DNA of 64,000 nucleotides from Tomocerus qinae (lineage: Eukaryota; Arthropoda; Collembola; Entomobryomorpha; Tomoceridae). Numbering within the stretch: the first letter of the stretch is position 1; every line of letters starts with the position of its first letter. The notes under the pieces are model-generated. The model saw only the letters and a program-made list of their open reading frames with translations. It did not search any database and was not told where the DNA came from. Made by a program: the position numbers and the translations under genes. The DNA is taken from positions 69,874,001 to 69,938,000 of the forward strand of contig CM034546.1 of assembly GCA_020055645.1 (NCBI GenBank), given 5' to 3'. Positions 25,106-37,219 of this stretch are shown here, piece after piece.

Positions 25106-25600
25106 TTGTTTCATTTGATACACTCCAATTTAAAATTGATTATTATGATACAAAGTACCATGCAACGATGCACCTTATATGCACTCAAAGATCATAAAAC
25201 AAGGTACGCAAGCAGATCATTCTCAGCCCAAGCCGAGAAAGCTTGGCGTGAACTACCAGACTCAATAAAGCTTGCAGAGAATCCGTACGTATTTAGGAAG
25301 CAATTGCTGGAGTACCTGTTACAATTACAAAAAGACGAGACAAATGAAAAGGTATACAGCTTAATTGATTTTTCAATTTATGACGAAACGATTAATGAGG
25401 TCGCTTGATTACCTGTTACGTAACGTAATTCTTAATATCTAAATAACGTTAAGTGTGAAATAAGTGTATACAATGAATATGCCCTATAATGTAACAAATA
25501 ATTCGATTTGCTAATTTGGAACCCACTATGTAATGATCCTAACAATGTAATAACCTACAACGAAGGAAATTGTTCTGAATAAATTATTATTATTATTATA
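25106..25600 (+). mobile_element. 5'-truncated non-LTR retrotransposon 3' end
   Basis: The open frame ending at 25408 translates to a typical C-terminal segment of CR1/Jockey-like reverse transcriptase polyproteins (TRYASRSFSAQAEKAWRELP, then a helix EYLLQL). It is followed by about 170 bp of 3' UTR and the tail aataaattattattattatt, an (ATT)n terminus usual for such elements. The catalytic reverse-transcriptase domain is absent. Confidence 0.65.
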
Positions 25601-27499
25601 TAGATAGATGCGATATTGTTAAAGGCATTTCATCATTCAATAACACGAACAAGTAGTAGCAACAACAGTCTTTATATATTATTATTAGGGAATTTCTACT
25701 GTAACATATATATAGGTGAAATACGCCACTCTGCCCTTGAAGCTGCATGATGTATGGACACTTTAGTACTACTCTCAAACTAAAATAAATTGATATTATT
25801 AACTGATAGTAATGTAAGTACAGGGACATATACACCAAATCATTATGTACATTCAATTAAAAATGATATAAAAATATCTTAAAATGTACCTTAATTATAC
25901 ATAAAAAAGTGGAAAATAGAAATATATTTTTCAACCCGTCTACGCACAATCTTCCTTCCTCAGGAAGAATGAAGAAGCTGCATTGCATTGCAGGTTGCAC
26001 ATAATTTTTGAATCCTATGCTCATGTATAAGTAGATTTCGTAAATTTCCAAAACCCAGGTATCAAGTCTTCATATACGCGAGCACTCTGTGACACATCCT
26101 GTCATATTTGTTCCAATATTGTGCTAATAATACAACATCAGGGGACCGATGAGCCGGTATTACTTTTATCTAAGTATTGATTATTCCCTGCATAAATATA
26201 CCTAGCAGTGCATTGCCATATCTATTGGTATTACCTCATTACCTCACTGATATAAAACCAAGATTTACACTTCATTCAGGTCAGCTTGTATATAGTTCTA
26301 TTTATTATTTTAGTTTAGGGTGGTGATAACCAATTTTCTACATTTATTCGGGGAAATCGTGTTCCAACAATTTTTCTGCTGATAGTATAGATAACTTAAG
26401 GGAAACATAAAAATTATATGATAGCATTTATGCTATCAAAAGGCACGTATCCATAGGGAGGCGTAGGGCACAGTGCCCCTTAAATCAGAAAAAGACATTT
26501 GTTTTTCAAAGCATGGTCAAAACCTGTAAGGAAACCTGTTCTCAAAGGAAGATTAAGTTCTACGAGGACAATGATCAAGTTCTGGTCAGAAATATTCTGT
26601 ATCGGGGTACTTTGGATCGAGTAATATTTCAGTAAATCATAAACTTATACAATTGCCTCCATCCAAATCCTATTATTCTCTAGGGAAGTCATTTCTTTAT
26701 ATATTCCGATCATAAATTCTGGCATAAAAGGTGTTGCTAAGTTGCAACTTTGGAACCAGTGGTAGTGAAAGAGATATTCTTTTGGTTTCAGTCTAATAGC
26801 TAACACCCAGGCATTTCATCCTCACAAAACGCAAAATTATTTACAATGTTTTTACGTTTAAATGTTTAGTTCTTGTAGTTATTATTTGCTGCACCTCAAG
26901 CACGTATCCAGGAATTTGAGCTAGGGGGGCCCACCAAAATATGTTGATAAAAGTAAGGCATATTTTTTGTAATTTTTTGGAATTTTAACCATTTTTGACA
27001 AAAAAATTGCCTTTTTCTGGATACTTAGGTTGGGGGTGGCCCGGGCTCGCCCTCTGGATACGTGCTTGTTGCACCTCCATACATGACCAAATTTCTGGAT
27101 ACATGCCTGGTTATCAATACTACTTTTTAACATACAACTTTTACTGGATAAGATAGCCTACGTTTAACCATAAGTGTTATAATATGTTGCAACATAATAA
27201 TATGACAGCATAATCACAGTATGAGGATTTACGAGGAATTAGGTTGACAATAATGGCATTAAAAGCACAATGGTTTTACAGGATTAGGAATCATGTTCCC
27301 ATTTCGGAACCTTAAGATTGTTGTATAGATTGAGTTTTCCAATTAGGTCTTCTACACTACATCTAAAATCAGTAACAATATTGAATGTTAAATAAGCAAG
27401 AACACACATTCACCTGAAGAATATCAAATCAGAAAAATTTGAAAATCAAATCACACCATTCAAATTTATAACCTACAAATCGCAAGAAAATTTTCCAAA
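25601..27499. other. Non-coding intergenic DNA with one MITE
   Basis: No gene supported. The only clear structure is the inverted-repeat element at 26,897-27,068. Confidence 0.45.
26889..27076. mobile_element. hAT-like MITE (172 bp) with 8-bp target duplication
   Basis: The element 26,897-27,068 starts caagcacgtatccag and ends ctggatacgtgcttg, a 15-bp perfect terminal inverted repeat. The flanking octamers are ctgcacct (26,889-26,896) and ttgcacct (27,069-27,076), one mismatch apart. An 8-bp duplication and a CA-starting terminus point to the hAT superfamily by established criteria. No transposase is present. Confidence 0.75.
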
Positions 27500-29122
27500 A
27501 TGAAAACACGAGCATTTGTTGGAGTTATTGGGTTAGCTCTGGCTGTGTACATCATTTCATCGTTCTCATTTGCAACACAACGATCTGAATCCAACACGTG
27601 GAACAAAGAGGAGCAAACAGATAATTGTAAACTAAAAATTATTAACCTCGAATTAATAAATTCAACAATCAAGAGATATATTTCAATTATGATGGTATTC
27701 ACGTTCGGAAAGTAGTAATATCTTTATCAAACAAAATTAATGTTTCAGACATTTAACATACAGGTAGAATGCAGGTACGAGATATTTTAAAAGGACCGCC
27801 GTTGCAGAACGATTCATGTATTGTTAGCATTATTAGGTAAACCACCTATTTGAAAATCATTCTCGCTCGATAATTATTTCCACCAAATACTTTAATTAAT
27901 GATTAAACACGAAAGGCATGATAATTTTGCCTGCTAATGGCCATTAGCTTGTAAAACGATCATTTATTCAAAACTGCAGAGAACATGCTCAAATGCCGGA
28001 AATAAACCAGCAAACAAAATGCCCCCAAAAAATTATTTTCTGATGGCGTCCCTGCACTTTTTTCTAAAGATACATATTTACTACATACAATACGCGTAAT
28101 CAATCAATTAGCGTTTTATTTCACGTGTTTATACAGACAAAATTATCTTATTCCGCCGTCTACAAAACCTTATACTTTGCTTGAAGAAAAAAAGCTTGTT
28201 ACCGATCCCAGAGATGCCAAAAAAGAAGCTATTGAAAAATATACAGACACAAAAAATAAGGTCTATCTTTTAGATTTTTATTGCTTCTAATCAATTACAA
28301 CGTTTTATTAATGGACTTATTAGCCCTCAATTTCTTATTTAGTGATGTATAATATATTGTGTTACAGAACGGATTTTTTATTGAATGCGGTGCAAACGAT
28401 GGCCAATTTCTGTCAAATACTCTGGAGGTTGAAATGGAGTACGGTTGGACGGGACTACTGGTGGAGGCAAATACAGAAGCTTTTGCTAAGTTAAAAACAA
28501 AAAATAGAAAGTCTTGGTTAATAAGCGCATGTTTATCTCCAGTACCTTATGCAACGCAGGTATGTTTGACAACCAATATCCAATTACTTTTGCTAAAAGC
28601 CACAATTAAATTCAATGAGATGGTAATTTTTTAATAGTTGACGTTTTATAAAAATCCAAAAAATTCTGGCGTAAGTGGATTAAATTACAGAACGTCACAC
28701 GGAGCCACAGTTGGAGAAGTTTTACAGTGTTTTCCATTATATTCAATTTTATATGCTTTAAATATAACCGTCGTTGATTATTTTAGTCTGGATATTGAAG
28801 GACGGGAATTAGATATTTTACGAACTATCCCATTCGACATGGTAACATTTAAAGTAAGTACAAAGGATTATCTAATTATTTATTATCTTAATTTTTGTTG
28901 TTTGGTGCTACTTGTATTTAATCCTCATTTTATGTATATTTTTTATGTTTACATTCATAGGTTCTATCTGTAGAACATTGGACGGTCCCTGGAGGAAGAG
29001 CCGCAGTACAGGCGTTTTTAGAGACGCAAGGATACACATTTATCGAAGAAATCAATAACAGATGGACTCATGATGCTATTTATGTCCATAATGGCACATT
29101 AAAGGAAATCGAAAAACATTGA
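27500..29122 (+). CDS. Star-like FkbM-domain membrane protein, 297 aa
   Basis: Six exons (27500-27626, 27764-27836, 28137-28260, 28368-28559, 28638-28853, 28961-29122) splice in frame to 297 aa. Residues 5-24 form a single hydrophobic segment (VGVIGLALAVYIISSFSF), so a type II membrane protein is likely. Exons 2-3 encode a short stem with NYLIPPSTKPY. From residue 109 comes a methyltransferase FkbM domain with the SAM-type motif ECGANDG, a second strand (GLLVEANTEAFAKL), VVDYFSLDIEGRELDIL and a C-terminal YTFIEE. Arthropods have many such proteins, named after Drosophila Star, which acts in EGF-ligand trafficking; members of this expanded family are mostly uncharacterised and their methyltransferase activity is unproven. 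AATAAA at 29,332 is a likely polyadenylation signal. Confidence 0.82.
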
Positions 29123-29945
29123 GACAACCAGCTTTTAAGTTATTAGGTCGATCATAAATTGTGCTATCCAGAATATAATTCTATTAAAAAGGAGTTACTC
29201 CAAAAAGATTTTATTCCTATAAAGGGCTCCTAACAATTGCTTTTTACCCGCTAACGGATACTAACCAAATTTCTTTAATTATTTAATTGTAGGCATTATT
29301 GTGTATAATATTTCCTATGTTCAGTTTGTAAAATAAAGCAACATGATACTGAGTGAACTTTCACTTTACAAAATATTATATTTATTTAAAAACATGTTAG
29401 CCTGGCGTCGAAAGTTAAATATTTTAATAACATTGTGAAACATTGCCTTAAGAATTGTTTCAGTCAATTTATAATTTCGATAAAAGCTTACAACTGCTTG
29501 AAAGAAAGCTCAATCTCAATTGGTACAACAACTGCTGCCTTTTTAAGATTCAGACAAAATTGCATTTAAGCTAAAGTACAGAAACACAGCCATTTATTAT
29601 TTAAGGCCACCATGCCTTCTATTAAAACCAGACGCTGAAGACTATTAATTCGCGGATGAAGCAAAACAAATGCAGGTCGAAAATACTAGTGAACTCAGCA
29701 AAGGGGCTAACCTAGCAGTAGCAGTCAAGAGAAATTCAGCAGGTCACCCATCACCGTTATAAAAACAATTTCGAAAAGATCCCTTAGGTTATTATGTTAA
29801 CTTAGAAGTATATTTAAATTAATTTTGTACAGCGGCTGGAAAAATTAGCTGCAGTTCCAACTTCCTGATAAAAAGGAATTTACTAAACTACGAGAATAAC
29901 TGTAGATCGTAGCATCAAATACAGAGGGCAATGAAAGACTCCATT
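29123..29945. other. 3' UTR and intergenic sequence
   Basis: Contains the AATAAA signal at about 29,332 for the Star-like gene, then about 600 bp of sequence without recognisable features up to the Polinton insertion site. Confidence 0.5.
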
Positions 29946-29951
29946 TTTAAT
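29946..29951. repeat. Target-site duplication, left (tttaat)
   Basis: The hexamer tttaat directly precedes the first base of the left terminal inverted repeat and is repeated exactly after the right one at 44,087-44,092. Six-base duplications are the rule for Maverick/Polinton integration. Confidence 0.92.
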
Positions 29952-31488
29952 TGTGTATAAATAGGTGACGGTGGTTTCCAGCGCCAAAACATTTGAATTT
30001 CCAAGGTATGTATCTCACGTGGTCATGCCGGATGTTACCGGGAAGTCTAACCACCCTAATCACTTTTGTGGTTTCTGAATTTATGTGACTACCTTACCCA
30101 TTATTACTTATTATAACTACCTACTGAATGTAAATTACGTGCTAATATGTACATTACATCACTACCATTGAGTTTCTTATTATTTATCTATGAAATGAAT
30201 GTACCTACTTTTCTCCTACTATAGACAGCATGCTTGAATGTACCTACTATAAAAAGCATTGCTTGAATGTACCTACATTACTTATGTAGTAATGCCGAGT
30301 CCCTATAAACCACGCCCATATATATTAGTTTCATTAAATCCATAGACTTGCGAAATATTTGGTTTTGATAGCCAGTTTTTTTACAGAAGGAGTCTACTAC
30401 TGTTATTGATTTTAAAAAAAAGCCAATAACACTAGCTATAAAATAGTCGATTGGGATTTTCATAATAGTTTTAAAAATCAAAGAAAAAAGTAAAAAATTA
30501 TTTTCCAAAATTTCAAAAAAATTTTTATCTCACTAACAATCAGGAAAACCTATAGGATTGTAGAGAAAAGATTTCTTTATTTTTAGAAATTAATTTCATT
30601 AAAATCGGTCTACAAAATAAAATTTTACAATTTATTTACAAAAAGTATAAAAAATTTTCAATAACACTGATAAAATCTATAATTTTTAAGTTTTTAAAAT
30701 TCTTTCTCGTGGGCCTCTAGCGAAGGTTATTGGCTATAACGTACGTTAAGTTAAATTAATAAAAGTTAACGGGAAATTGGGTTGGTTACGCGACTAAAAA
30801 ATCACCAATAAAATTTTTTTTTTAAATTATTTTTTATCACATTAACGATCAGTAAATTTAAAAAATTAACTTTGAAGGATTGTGGAGAAAATATTTCTTT
30901 ATTTTTAGAAATTAATTTGATTAAAATCGGACGACAAAAACAAATTTGACAATTTATTTATGAAAATTTCAAAATTTTTTCAAAAACACTGATAAAATCT
31001 ATAATTTTTCAGTTTTTCAAAAACTTTCTCGTGGACAGTTGGTAAAAGCTTTTGGCTATATTTTGGGCTAAAAATTAATATTAAAAGTTATCTGGAAAGT
31101 TGGTTGGATTGAACACTAAAAAATCACCAATAAAAAAAATTTTTTTAAATCGCCAATAAAAAACAATTTTAAAAATCACTAATAAAACGTAATGTTAAAA
31201 ATCAAAGAAAGAGCTATTTTGAACAAAGCTATTTACTATTTTTTGATACCTGTTTTGGCAATAAAAGTTTTAAGCAAAGGGGAGTAGTTTTAATTATTTA
31301 TTAGCTATTTGTTATTGACCCGTTTCTGCACGCCCTGTGCCCGCCCGCCCGCCCGCCCTGTGCCCGCCAGCCTGTTAGCCGCGAGCCTGCCTGTCCGATA
31401 CTCTCGATGCGAATGCCAATAATATAATTTTATGCAAAGCTAAGAAACTCTAATACATTTGTAACAAGGGGTCGTTATCACTAACCGC
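29952..31488 (+). repeat. Polinton left terminal inverted repeat
   Basis: Complementary to 42,546-44,086 over its whole length with few differences by eye (for example a 6-base tttcag present only on the right, and one G fewer in a G-run on the right). It begins tgtgtataaatagg. Internally two diverged tandem units of about 325 bp are visible (30,540-30,735 and 30,870-31,060, both with ctttatttttagaaattaat and ctgataaaatctataatttt), followed by a (cccg)n stretch at 31,338-31,370. Confidence 0.93.
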
Positions 31489-31716
31489 AAAATGATAAAA
31501 CAAAGAATTACAGACCAATTATTTATTTATTTTCATACAGTTACACCAGAATACTACTGTATTATTACAAATTATACTACTGTAATACTACAACTTATAA
31601 TAATGTAATACTACAACTTATACTACAGTTATACTAATACTTATACTATGGTTATACAAATACTTATACTACTGCTATACTAATACTACTGTTATACTTA
31701 CTTACTTATAATTATA
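31489..31716. repeat. Polinton internal edge, TTATACTAC-rich repeats
   Basis: Between the left inverted repeat and the last gene lies a simple-sequence region of irregular copies of ttatactactgttatac and atactacaactta. It may act as 3' UTR; no gene. Confidence 0.6.
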
Positions 31717-32130
31717 CTACGCATTTATAGCATTATAATTAAACGATTTTGGTTCTTCCTCAGATAACAATGATTTAAACTGAGTTGACAGTATGTCCAG
31801 TGGTACATTATTTTTCTTTACAGCTTGAATAAAAGTATTCATGCCTGGAGTCCCCATGTTCTTTGTAGGCAAGTTTTTCGTGGCTAGCGAACATAAATTG
31901 GCAATGTGTGAAGCTGAAACAGTAGTGTCGTTGAATGTTATCTCACCGGTAGACTTCCAAGAAAAATTTCCAGGAATTAGCAGAGCATTGAGTAATCTTT
32001 CGCAGCGATTCCGTTGTAGTGGACTAATCAGCTTTAGCACTGTCTGAATTTTGTCTTCTGGCTCAACTTCTGGCTCTTCGTGTATATTATTAAACCTATC
32101 TACAGGCACGAGCCTATACATTTTAGCCAT
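31717..32130 (-). CDS. Polinton small conserved protein, 137 aa
   Basis: Intact frame with ATG start overlapping the end of the 98-aa gene by 8 bases. The central stretch (KLISPLQRNRCERLLNALLI, then FSWKSTGEITFNDTTVSAS) has the look of a short Polinton/adintovirus-associated ORF family often seen in arthropod genomes: a helix-rich N-terminal part, a W-x-x-x-G-E-I motif, then a C-terminal helix. Function is unknown; it is not an enzyme I recognise. Last gene of the minus-strand series. Confidence 0.65.
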   Translation of the reverse strand: MAKMYRLVPVDRFNNIHEEPEVEPEDKIQTVLKLISPLQRNRCERLLNALLIPGNFSWKSTGEITFNDTTVSASHIANLCSLATKNLPTKNMGTPGMNTFIQAVKKNNVPLDILSTQFKSLLSEEEPKSFNYNAINA

Positions 32131-32419
32131 GACTGCACACAGCTCCTATCCCGTCTTCAATAATACAAGCTAGTATAGTACCTACTACGTATACTATAAA
32201 CTTAATGTTTTTTACAATGTACTTTCGCAACTTGTTGACAGAAAACTTAATTTTCTTAAACTGCTTTATCTGTAACTTATATTTATTTAATTTTACGTTT
32301 AAAATACAAGTCCCGATGGCAGCAAGGTCGTCGTCACTGGCTTTTTTAATTAGCTTAATACGAGCAGTACGCTTGGCGTGGACCAACTTTTTAAGGAACT
32401 CTGTATTCAAGCCCTCCAT
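32123..32419 (-). CDS. Polinton small basic-hydrophobic protein, 98 aa
   Basis: Starts 4 bases after the ATPase stop. The N-terminal two thirds are Lys/Arg-rich helical sequence (FLKKLVHAKRTARIKLIKKA) with a cysteine near the middle. The C-terminal third is a hydrophobic segment (FIVYVVGTILACII). A basic helix followed by a membrane-seeking tail is the layout described for small virion or membrane-active proteins in adintovirus-type elements. That role is inferred from shape and location only. Confidence 0.6.
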   Translation of the reverse strand: MEGLNTEFLKKLVHAKRTARIKLIKKASDDDLAAIGTCILNVKLNKYKLQIKQFKKIKFSVNKLRKYIVKNIKFIVYVVGTILACIIEDGIGAVCSHG

Positions 32420-32422
32420 GAT

Positions 32423-33126
32423 TTACTTTGGAGCATAAACGATGGCTTCATCAGGATATATACTACTCCTAACTCTGCACTTTTTAGGTGTCAATGGGTT
32501 AAAGTCTAAAAATAGAAACTGGTAGGGTTTTTTCATAACATGCTCATAGGCAAATACAATATGATCATATTTACGTGGGGCTATTTGTGCCCCTAACTTT
32601 GCAATAAAATTTTCGTCACGAGGATAAGCCCCTAACAAAAAATAGGTAGCATTTATACTCGCTTCACGCAAATTCTTTGCAAAACTATTTTGAACAAACA
32701 ATATTACTCCACAGTTTTTATGGTGGCAGTAATTCACAAACAAGTTTACCAAGAAATCGTTGTATCGCTTACTAAACAATTGCATGCAGTCATCGAAAAC
32801 AATAATACATTCTGATAAGTCAGACTCCTCGTCTTCTAACATATGGCGAATATCATCGATAGAATTAATAAACTCTATGGATGGATCTCTAACTGTGTTA
32901 TACGCTTTCTGCCACATTTGATACACATAATACACTTTCTTAATATTGACAGCGTGCACCTCATTTCTCCTACGCAGTAATTCTAATATCGTTTGTGTCT
33001 TTCCACTGAAACTGCAACCTGCATATAAGAAACAAATACAGAGAATATTCGAGAACCAATGAAAATGCAAATATTACCTGATATTATTAGGCTATAAGGA
33101 ATCCTAAGATTTGTGTCAAACTCCAT
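32423..33126 (-). CDS. FtsK/A32-like DNA-packaging ATPase, 214 aa, spliced
   Basis: The ATPase threads genome DNA into the capsid in this virus group. The best model has two exons, 33126-33078 and 33018-32423, with a 59-bp GT-AG intron falling right at the Walker A loop. Residues 17-24 read GCSFSGKT (G-x-x-x-x-G-K-T) and about residues 87-93 read CIIVFDD, a Walker B strand with paired acidic residues. The start codon lies inside the end of the polymerase gene (overlap 11 bases), and the stop is 4 bases from the next gene. Reading straight through the intron gives a shorter N-terminus lacking the usual residues before the P-loop. The frame is intact. Confidence 0.85.
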
Positions 33127-36100
33127 CGTCCGTCAAGTCTATCATTTCGACATCTACGTCGTACAGATCATCTTTGACAAGGTGATTCAACGAGTGATCA
33201 AACGCGTATGGCCGAGAATTGTTTCCGTCAGGCATTAAATACCTATGAGCACTGAATGAATTAAAGCCCATTTTCCTAACTGATCGGGTTGTAAGGTTCT
33301 GGTTCTTAGAACTAATATAATTCATTCTGATATACTTTGCACCACCATTAAGTGCAATATCTTTATATACCTTATGCTTGATTATCTGTAAATCACCTAC
33401 TTCTCCATTGTCTAATAGGGCGGAACGATTAATACCTTTTTGCTTCAGTACTTCACTTGAATCCTCCAACAATATGGAATACTGTTTCAGTTTTAGTGAA
33501 ACTGTTTCTAAGATTCGTGCGTGAGACATTTCAATTTTCCATTTACCGCTCACACCCTTGTTATTAGTATTAAATAATGGTGAGAAATATGAATTAGGAG
33601 GAATATTTGAGTAGTCCATATAAAATGTCAACTCTTCTAGCAAATGTAGCAAATTTTTACCAGAACTGGCTATTTCAATTAAAACTGCCAAGCTATCAGT
33701 GTCAGTGAATAGCAATCGTAGTCTGTTATTAAAATGTGGAGACAGAACATCAAAATAGAAAGAATACATTTCAATTTTTGACAAATCCAAAATTGATAGA
33801 CCAATCATTAAATTGCCTTCAAAGGTGACAGAACTCCTTTTCATTTGTATTACACTCATATCGCTACGGCCCTCAATCAAATAATGGGTTTTATATGTTG
33901 CTAGTTTTACTAAATTTTCACAATGAGTGGGATCTAAACATATTTGGATGTTTATATAATTGCTAGGATCCATCATACTATACCCGGGGATGGAATTTGC
34001 ATTAATTTTCAGGGCATGCTTTTCTGACTGAAATTTTGCATCTCTTCTACTATCTAACAAATCATTCATGTGATCCCTAAAAATTGGCTTTTCCGTAAAC
34101 TCTAATATCTGTCTAATTTTTTTCACTTGAATGCCTTTTTCCATGTAGAATTTCAACACTCTGTGATGAACGACATAGTCTTCCTTGGGATGAAATGATA
34201 ATAAAAGACGTTCAGCTGCATGTGGATTTTTCATGTTGATTTGGTCTAATAATTGCAATTGGTATTCACTGTACTCATCTTCCCTCACAATACGCTTCTG
34301 TGGCACTAATGGCAACATATATTGAGCTACATGCAGTGAATTTGGAATCACTAAATCGACAGCTAGAAATTGTCCCTTGTTTTTTACCGACCCTAATGAG
34401 TTTAAATCAAAATTGGCCACTTCTGGCTCAGTTAAAAAGCGATAATCACTAACTGGAAGAGGTTGCTTTGCTACATGAGGGTACATGCTATTACAATCAA
34501 CCTGTATGATTGCAGACTCTTAATCCTCTCTTGCAAAATTGATAGATATCCATTGACCTAATTGTCTCAATTTTTGCTTTACTGTTAAATAAGCAAGCCT
34601 GCCAACTGTATGATGATCCAGTTATACTAGCTGCAGGGTCAATTCCGAATTTATGATAGGCCTCTGACCTATAATTCATGAAAACATCAGCTAGAATGAG
34701 GACATCTACTTGTAAGTAAGCACGAATATAATCTTGAAATGTTGAACATTTAAATACACCCCACATTTTCTTTGCATGTTCGATATCCTCGTCTGTTGCC
34801 TTCTCACCAGATAAATCATTATCAAAATAACTTTTATCAGGTAGGCAAGTGTCACTATACACTTCAGGTCCTGTTAAATACCTATATGGAAATAATTGCT
34901 TACGGGTTACTCCTGAAAACTCATCATCAGTGAGATAAGAAAAGAATTGAACTGTTTCTTACTTTCAAGTAAAGTCTTAGCACAAACGGCAAGAGAGGAT
35001 TGAAGGTGGTTTAAACTATCAGTAATACGTACAATTCCATCAATTTCAATACACAAAAAATGTTCAGTTGTTCTACCTAGTAGTTTAACTTGTTTTACCC
35101 GTTCTGGAGGTAATTCTTTTATTAACAATTTATTATCATATTTCATTGAGGAGTGTAGGTATACAAAAAGTTGCTTTTTATATTTTAATTGAAAATTACA
35201 TCTACTGCACAATGAGCAAATGTATTGCCCTGCTGTATACCACTTTGATTTAAACCATTGATCACAGTGGGCATGATGTCTGTTTGGAATTATCCTAGGC
35301 AGATTTACCTTGAAAGTCAGTTGACGTTTAGGGTCATTATAATCTCGTTTGCAGAGTGAGCAAAATGTTTCACATTCAAATTGTTGCTGATCTGCAGGAC
35401 TGAGTCTCATAGTCTCATAATTTTTTATTCTTTCTATACGCATATTAGCTTCATCTAACAAACTATTAATAAAGTCTTGTGCGGGGTTAGGCCCGTCATA
35501 AAATTTACTGCTCTCGATTTTAGTTTCAGAACAAATTACATATCCATAACTTTGGGCGACATGTTTATCTCGAATAATTGTATTATTATTATCTGTAGTA
35601 CGACTTGCGGGAACTAGAAATGATTCAAAGTCCGCAATGGTTATGACATCCGCTGGTAGTGTTTGCCCGTATTTTCTAAATTTATTATATTTTCTCTCTG
35701 AAAATTTTAATACAGGAGGTTTAATAGTTCTGCATGTTTTCTCATGTCTTTCTAATGGTGACACATTGTTATATTTATTGTGACATTTATCGCATTCCTC
35801 ATACTCTGGATCATCATTATTAGCTAATGGTTCTTCATTGTCTGAGTCGTCTGAATCCTGACAATAAAGAATAACATTTTCCAAATCTTCGTCTGCTTCA
35901 GAAGCGTCTGACACTTCAATATATTCAATACCATAATCCACAGCTCCATCGTCATCAATAAAACTATCATTTAGTTGTTCAATATCTGACTCAACAATGC
36001 CATTACATAGTCTTTTGTGCAGTTCTAACTTGGATACTACAGTTCTTTTTATTAGGCAGTACTTACACAAATCGTATTTTTTTTGGTCATTGCCTAAAAA

Positions 36101-37170
36101 GGCTGATAAGTTTTCTATTAATACAAAGTGACTGTTATCACTACCATATTGCTCAAGCAAGAGTAAATCTACATGCCTACTTCTGTCAATTTCATGTGTA
36201 GTAATCTGTATAGGATATACTCTTTTCAGAGTATGTGTATACGTTCACTGATACATTATTGTTTTTCTCAAATTTTGGAATATTTTGAATTTTCATTGGA
36301 AAATCAGATTCAACGTATTTATACTTTGTAAACTCATTTAAATAGTGTCCTGCTTGCACTCTTACTCTTTTACGGCCACCCACAGAATGAAATCTGGCAG
36401 CAATGCAATATAAAAAACACTTTTCATCATTATTTTCTATGTTCAATAGTCCCTGCCTGCTTTTAAACACTGCTGGTATAGGTATATACCCACGAACTCT
36501 CAATGGCACATATTTAGCTATAGCCATATCAATGTAATTAAAAGAGTCAATTGACCAACCACTGCCTTCAGGACCGACAAATAATTCCATAACTGCAATT
36601 TCATGAGTCAAAGCAGTACTAAGTACAAAAGAAATGCTGCTACCATGTACAATAGTCATAGATGGTGTTCTAAAGTGTTCGTTCCTATAAATGTCGTCTG
36701 TTTTGTTATACAATCGAGCACTAATAGTAAAATGAACTTTCATACCTTTATCTTTGTTAAGATAATGATTTAAGATACGAAATACAGTTGGTTGTAAATA
36801 CTCAAACACGCTGGGAATATCCAAAATGTTTTCCAAAGAGTTGCATCTGAATGTTGTCAGTTGATCATGATGGGCAGAGCCGAATTCAAAAAAGGGTGAA
36901 ATGTCCAAATTACCATAGCCGAATTGTGGAGCTTGTGGTGCTGTGCATGGTAAATGCTGTGTGATGAACCGGAATTTTTCACCGCAGTGAGGACACTCGT
37001 GCTTTTTAAATGAATGTTCCCTCATTTGCTTAGTGTTGTAGGTCTTGTATTTGCAACCAGGTACTTCACAAGTGTACTAATAAGAAATAAATTATTAATT
37101 TATGATGCAATAATGAATGACAGTTACTACATACCCTTGCGTTCAGTTGGTACGGGCGTCTTGATGCCAT
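33116..37170 (-). pseudogene. Polinton family B DNA polymerase, frameshifted
   Basis: Protein-primed-type replicative polymerase of the element, about 1,330 codons. Exon 1 is 37170-37135; a 58-bp GT-AG intron follows; exon 2 starts at 37076 and completes a C2H2 zinc finger (C-x4-C-x12-H-x4-H). Downstream are Exo I (IADFESF), Exo II (LHSSMKYDNKLL), Exo III (YLQVDVLILAD), motif A (VDCNSMYPHV), motif B region (KHALKINANS) and motif C (LLFTDTDSL), in the expected order. The reading frame changes at three places, near 36,220, 34,940 and 34,510, each by one base equivalent, giving four open segments. None of the breaks has splice-site form. Either this copy is inactivated or the assembly has indel errors. 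Confidence 0.88.
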
Positions 37171-37219
37171 TATGTTGACGGGAAGAGAATCAATTGTTGA
37201 ATGACAGTAAAATTCGAAT

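Noticed and set aside
34490..36230. Introns as explanation for the polymerase frame changes
   Set aside because: At the three sites the flanking coding sequence is continuous to within one or two bases, leaving no room for an intron; the four real introns of the element are 57-66 bp.
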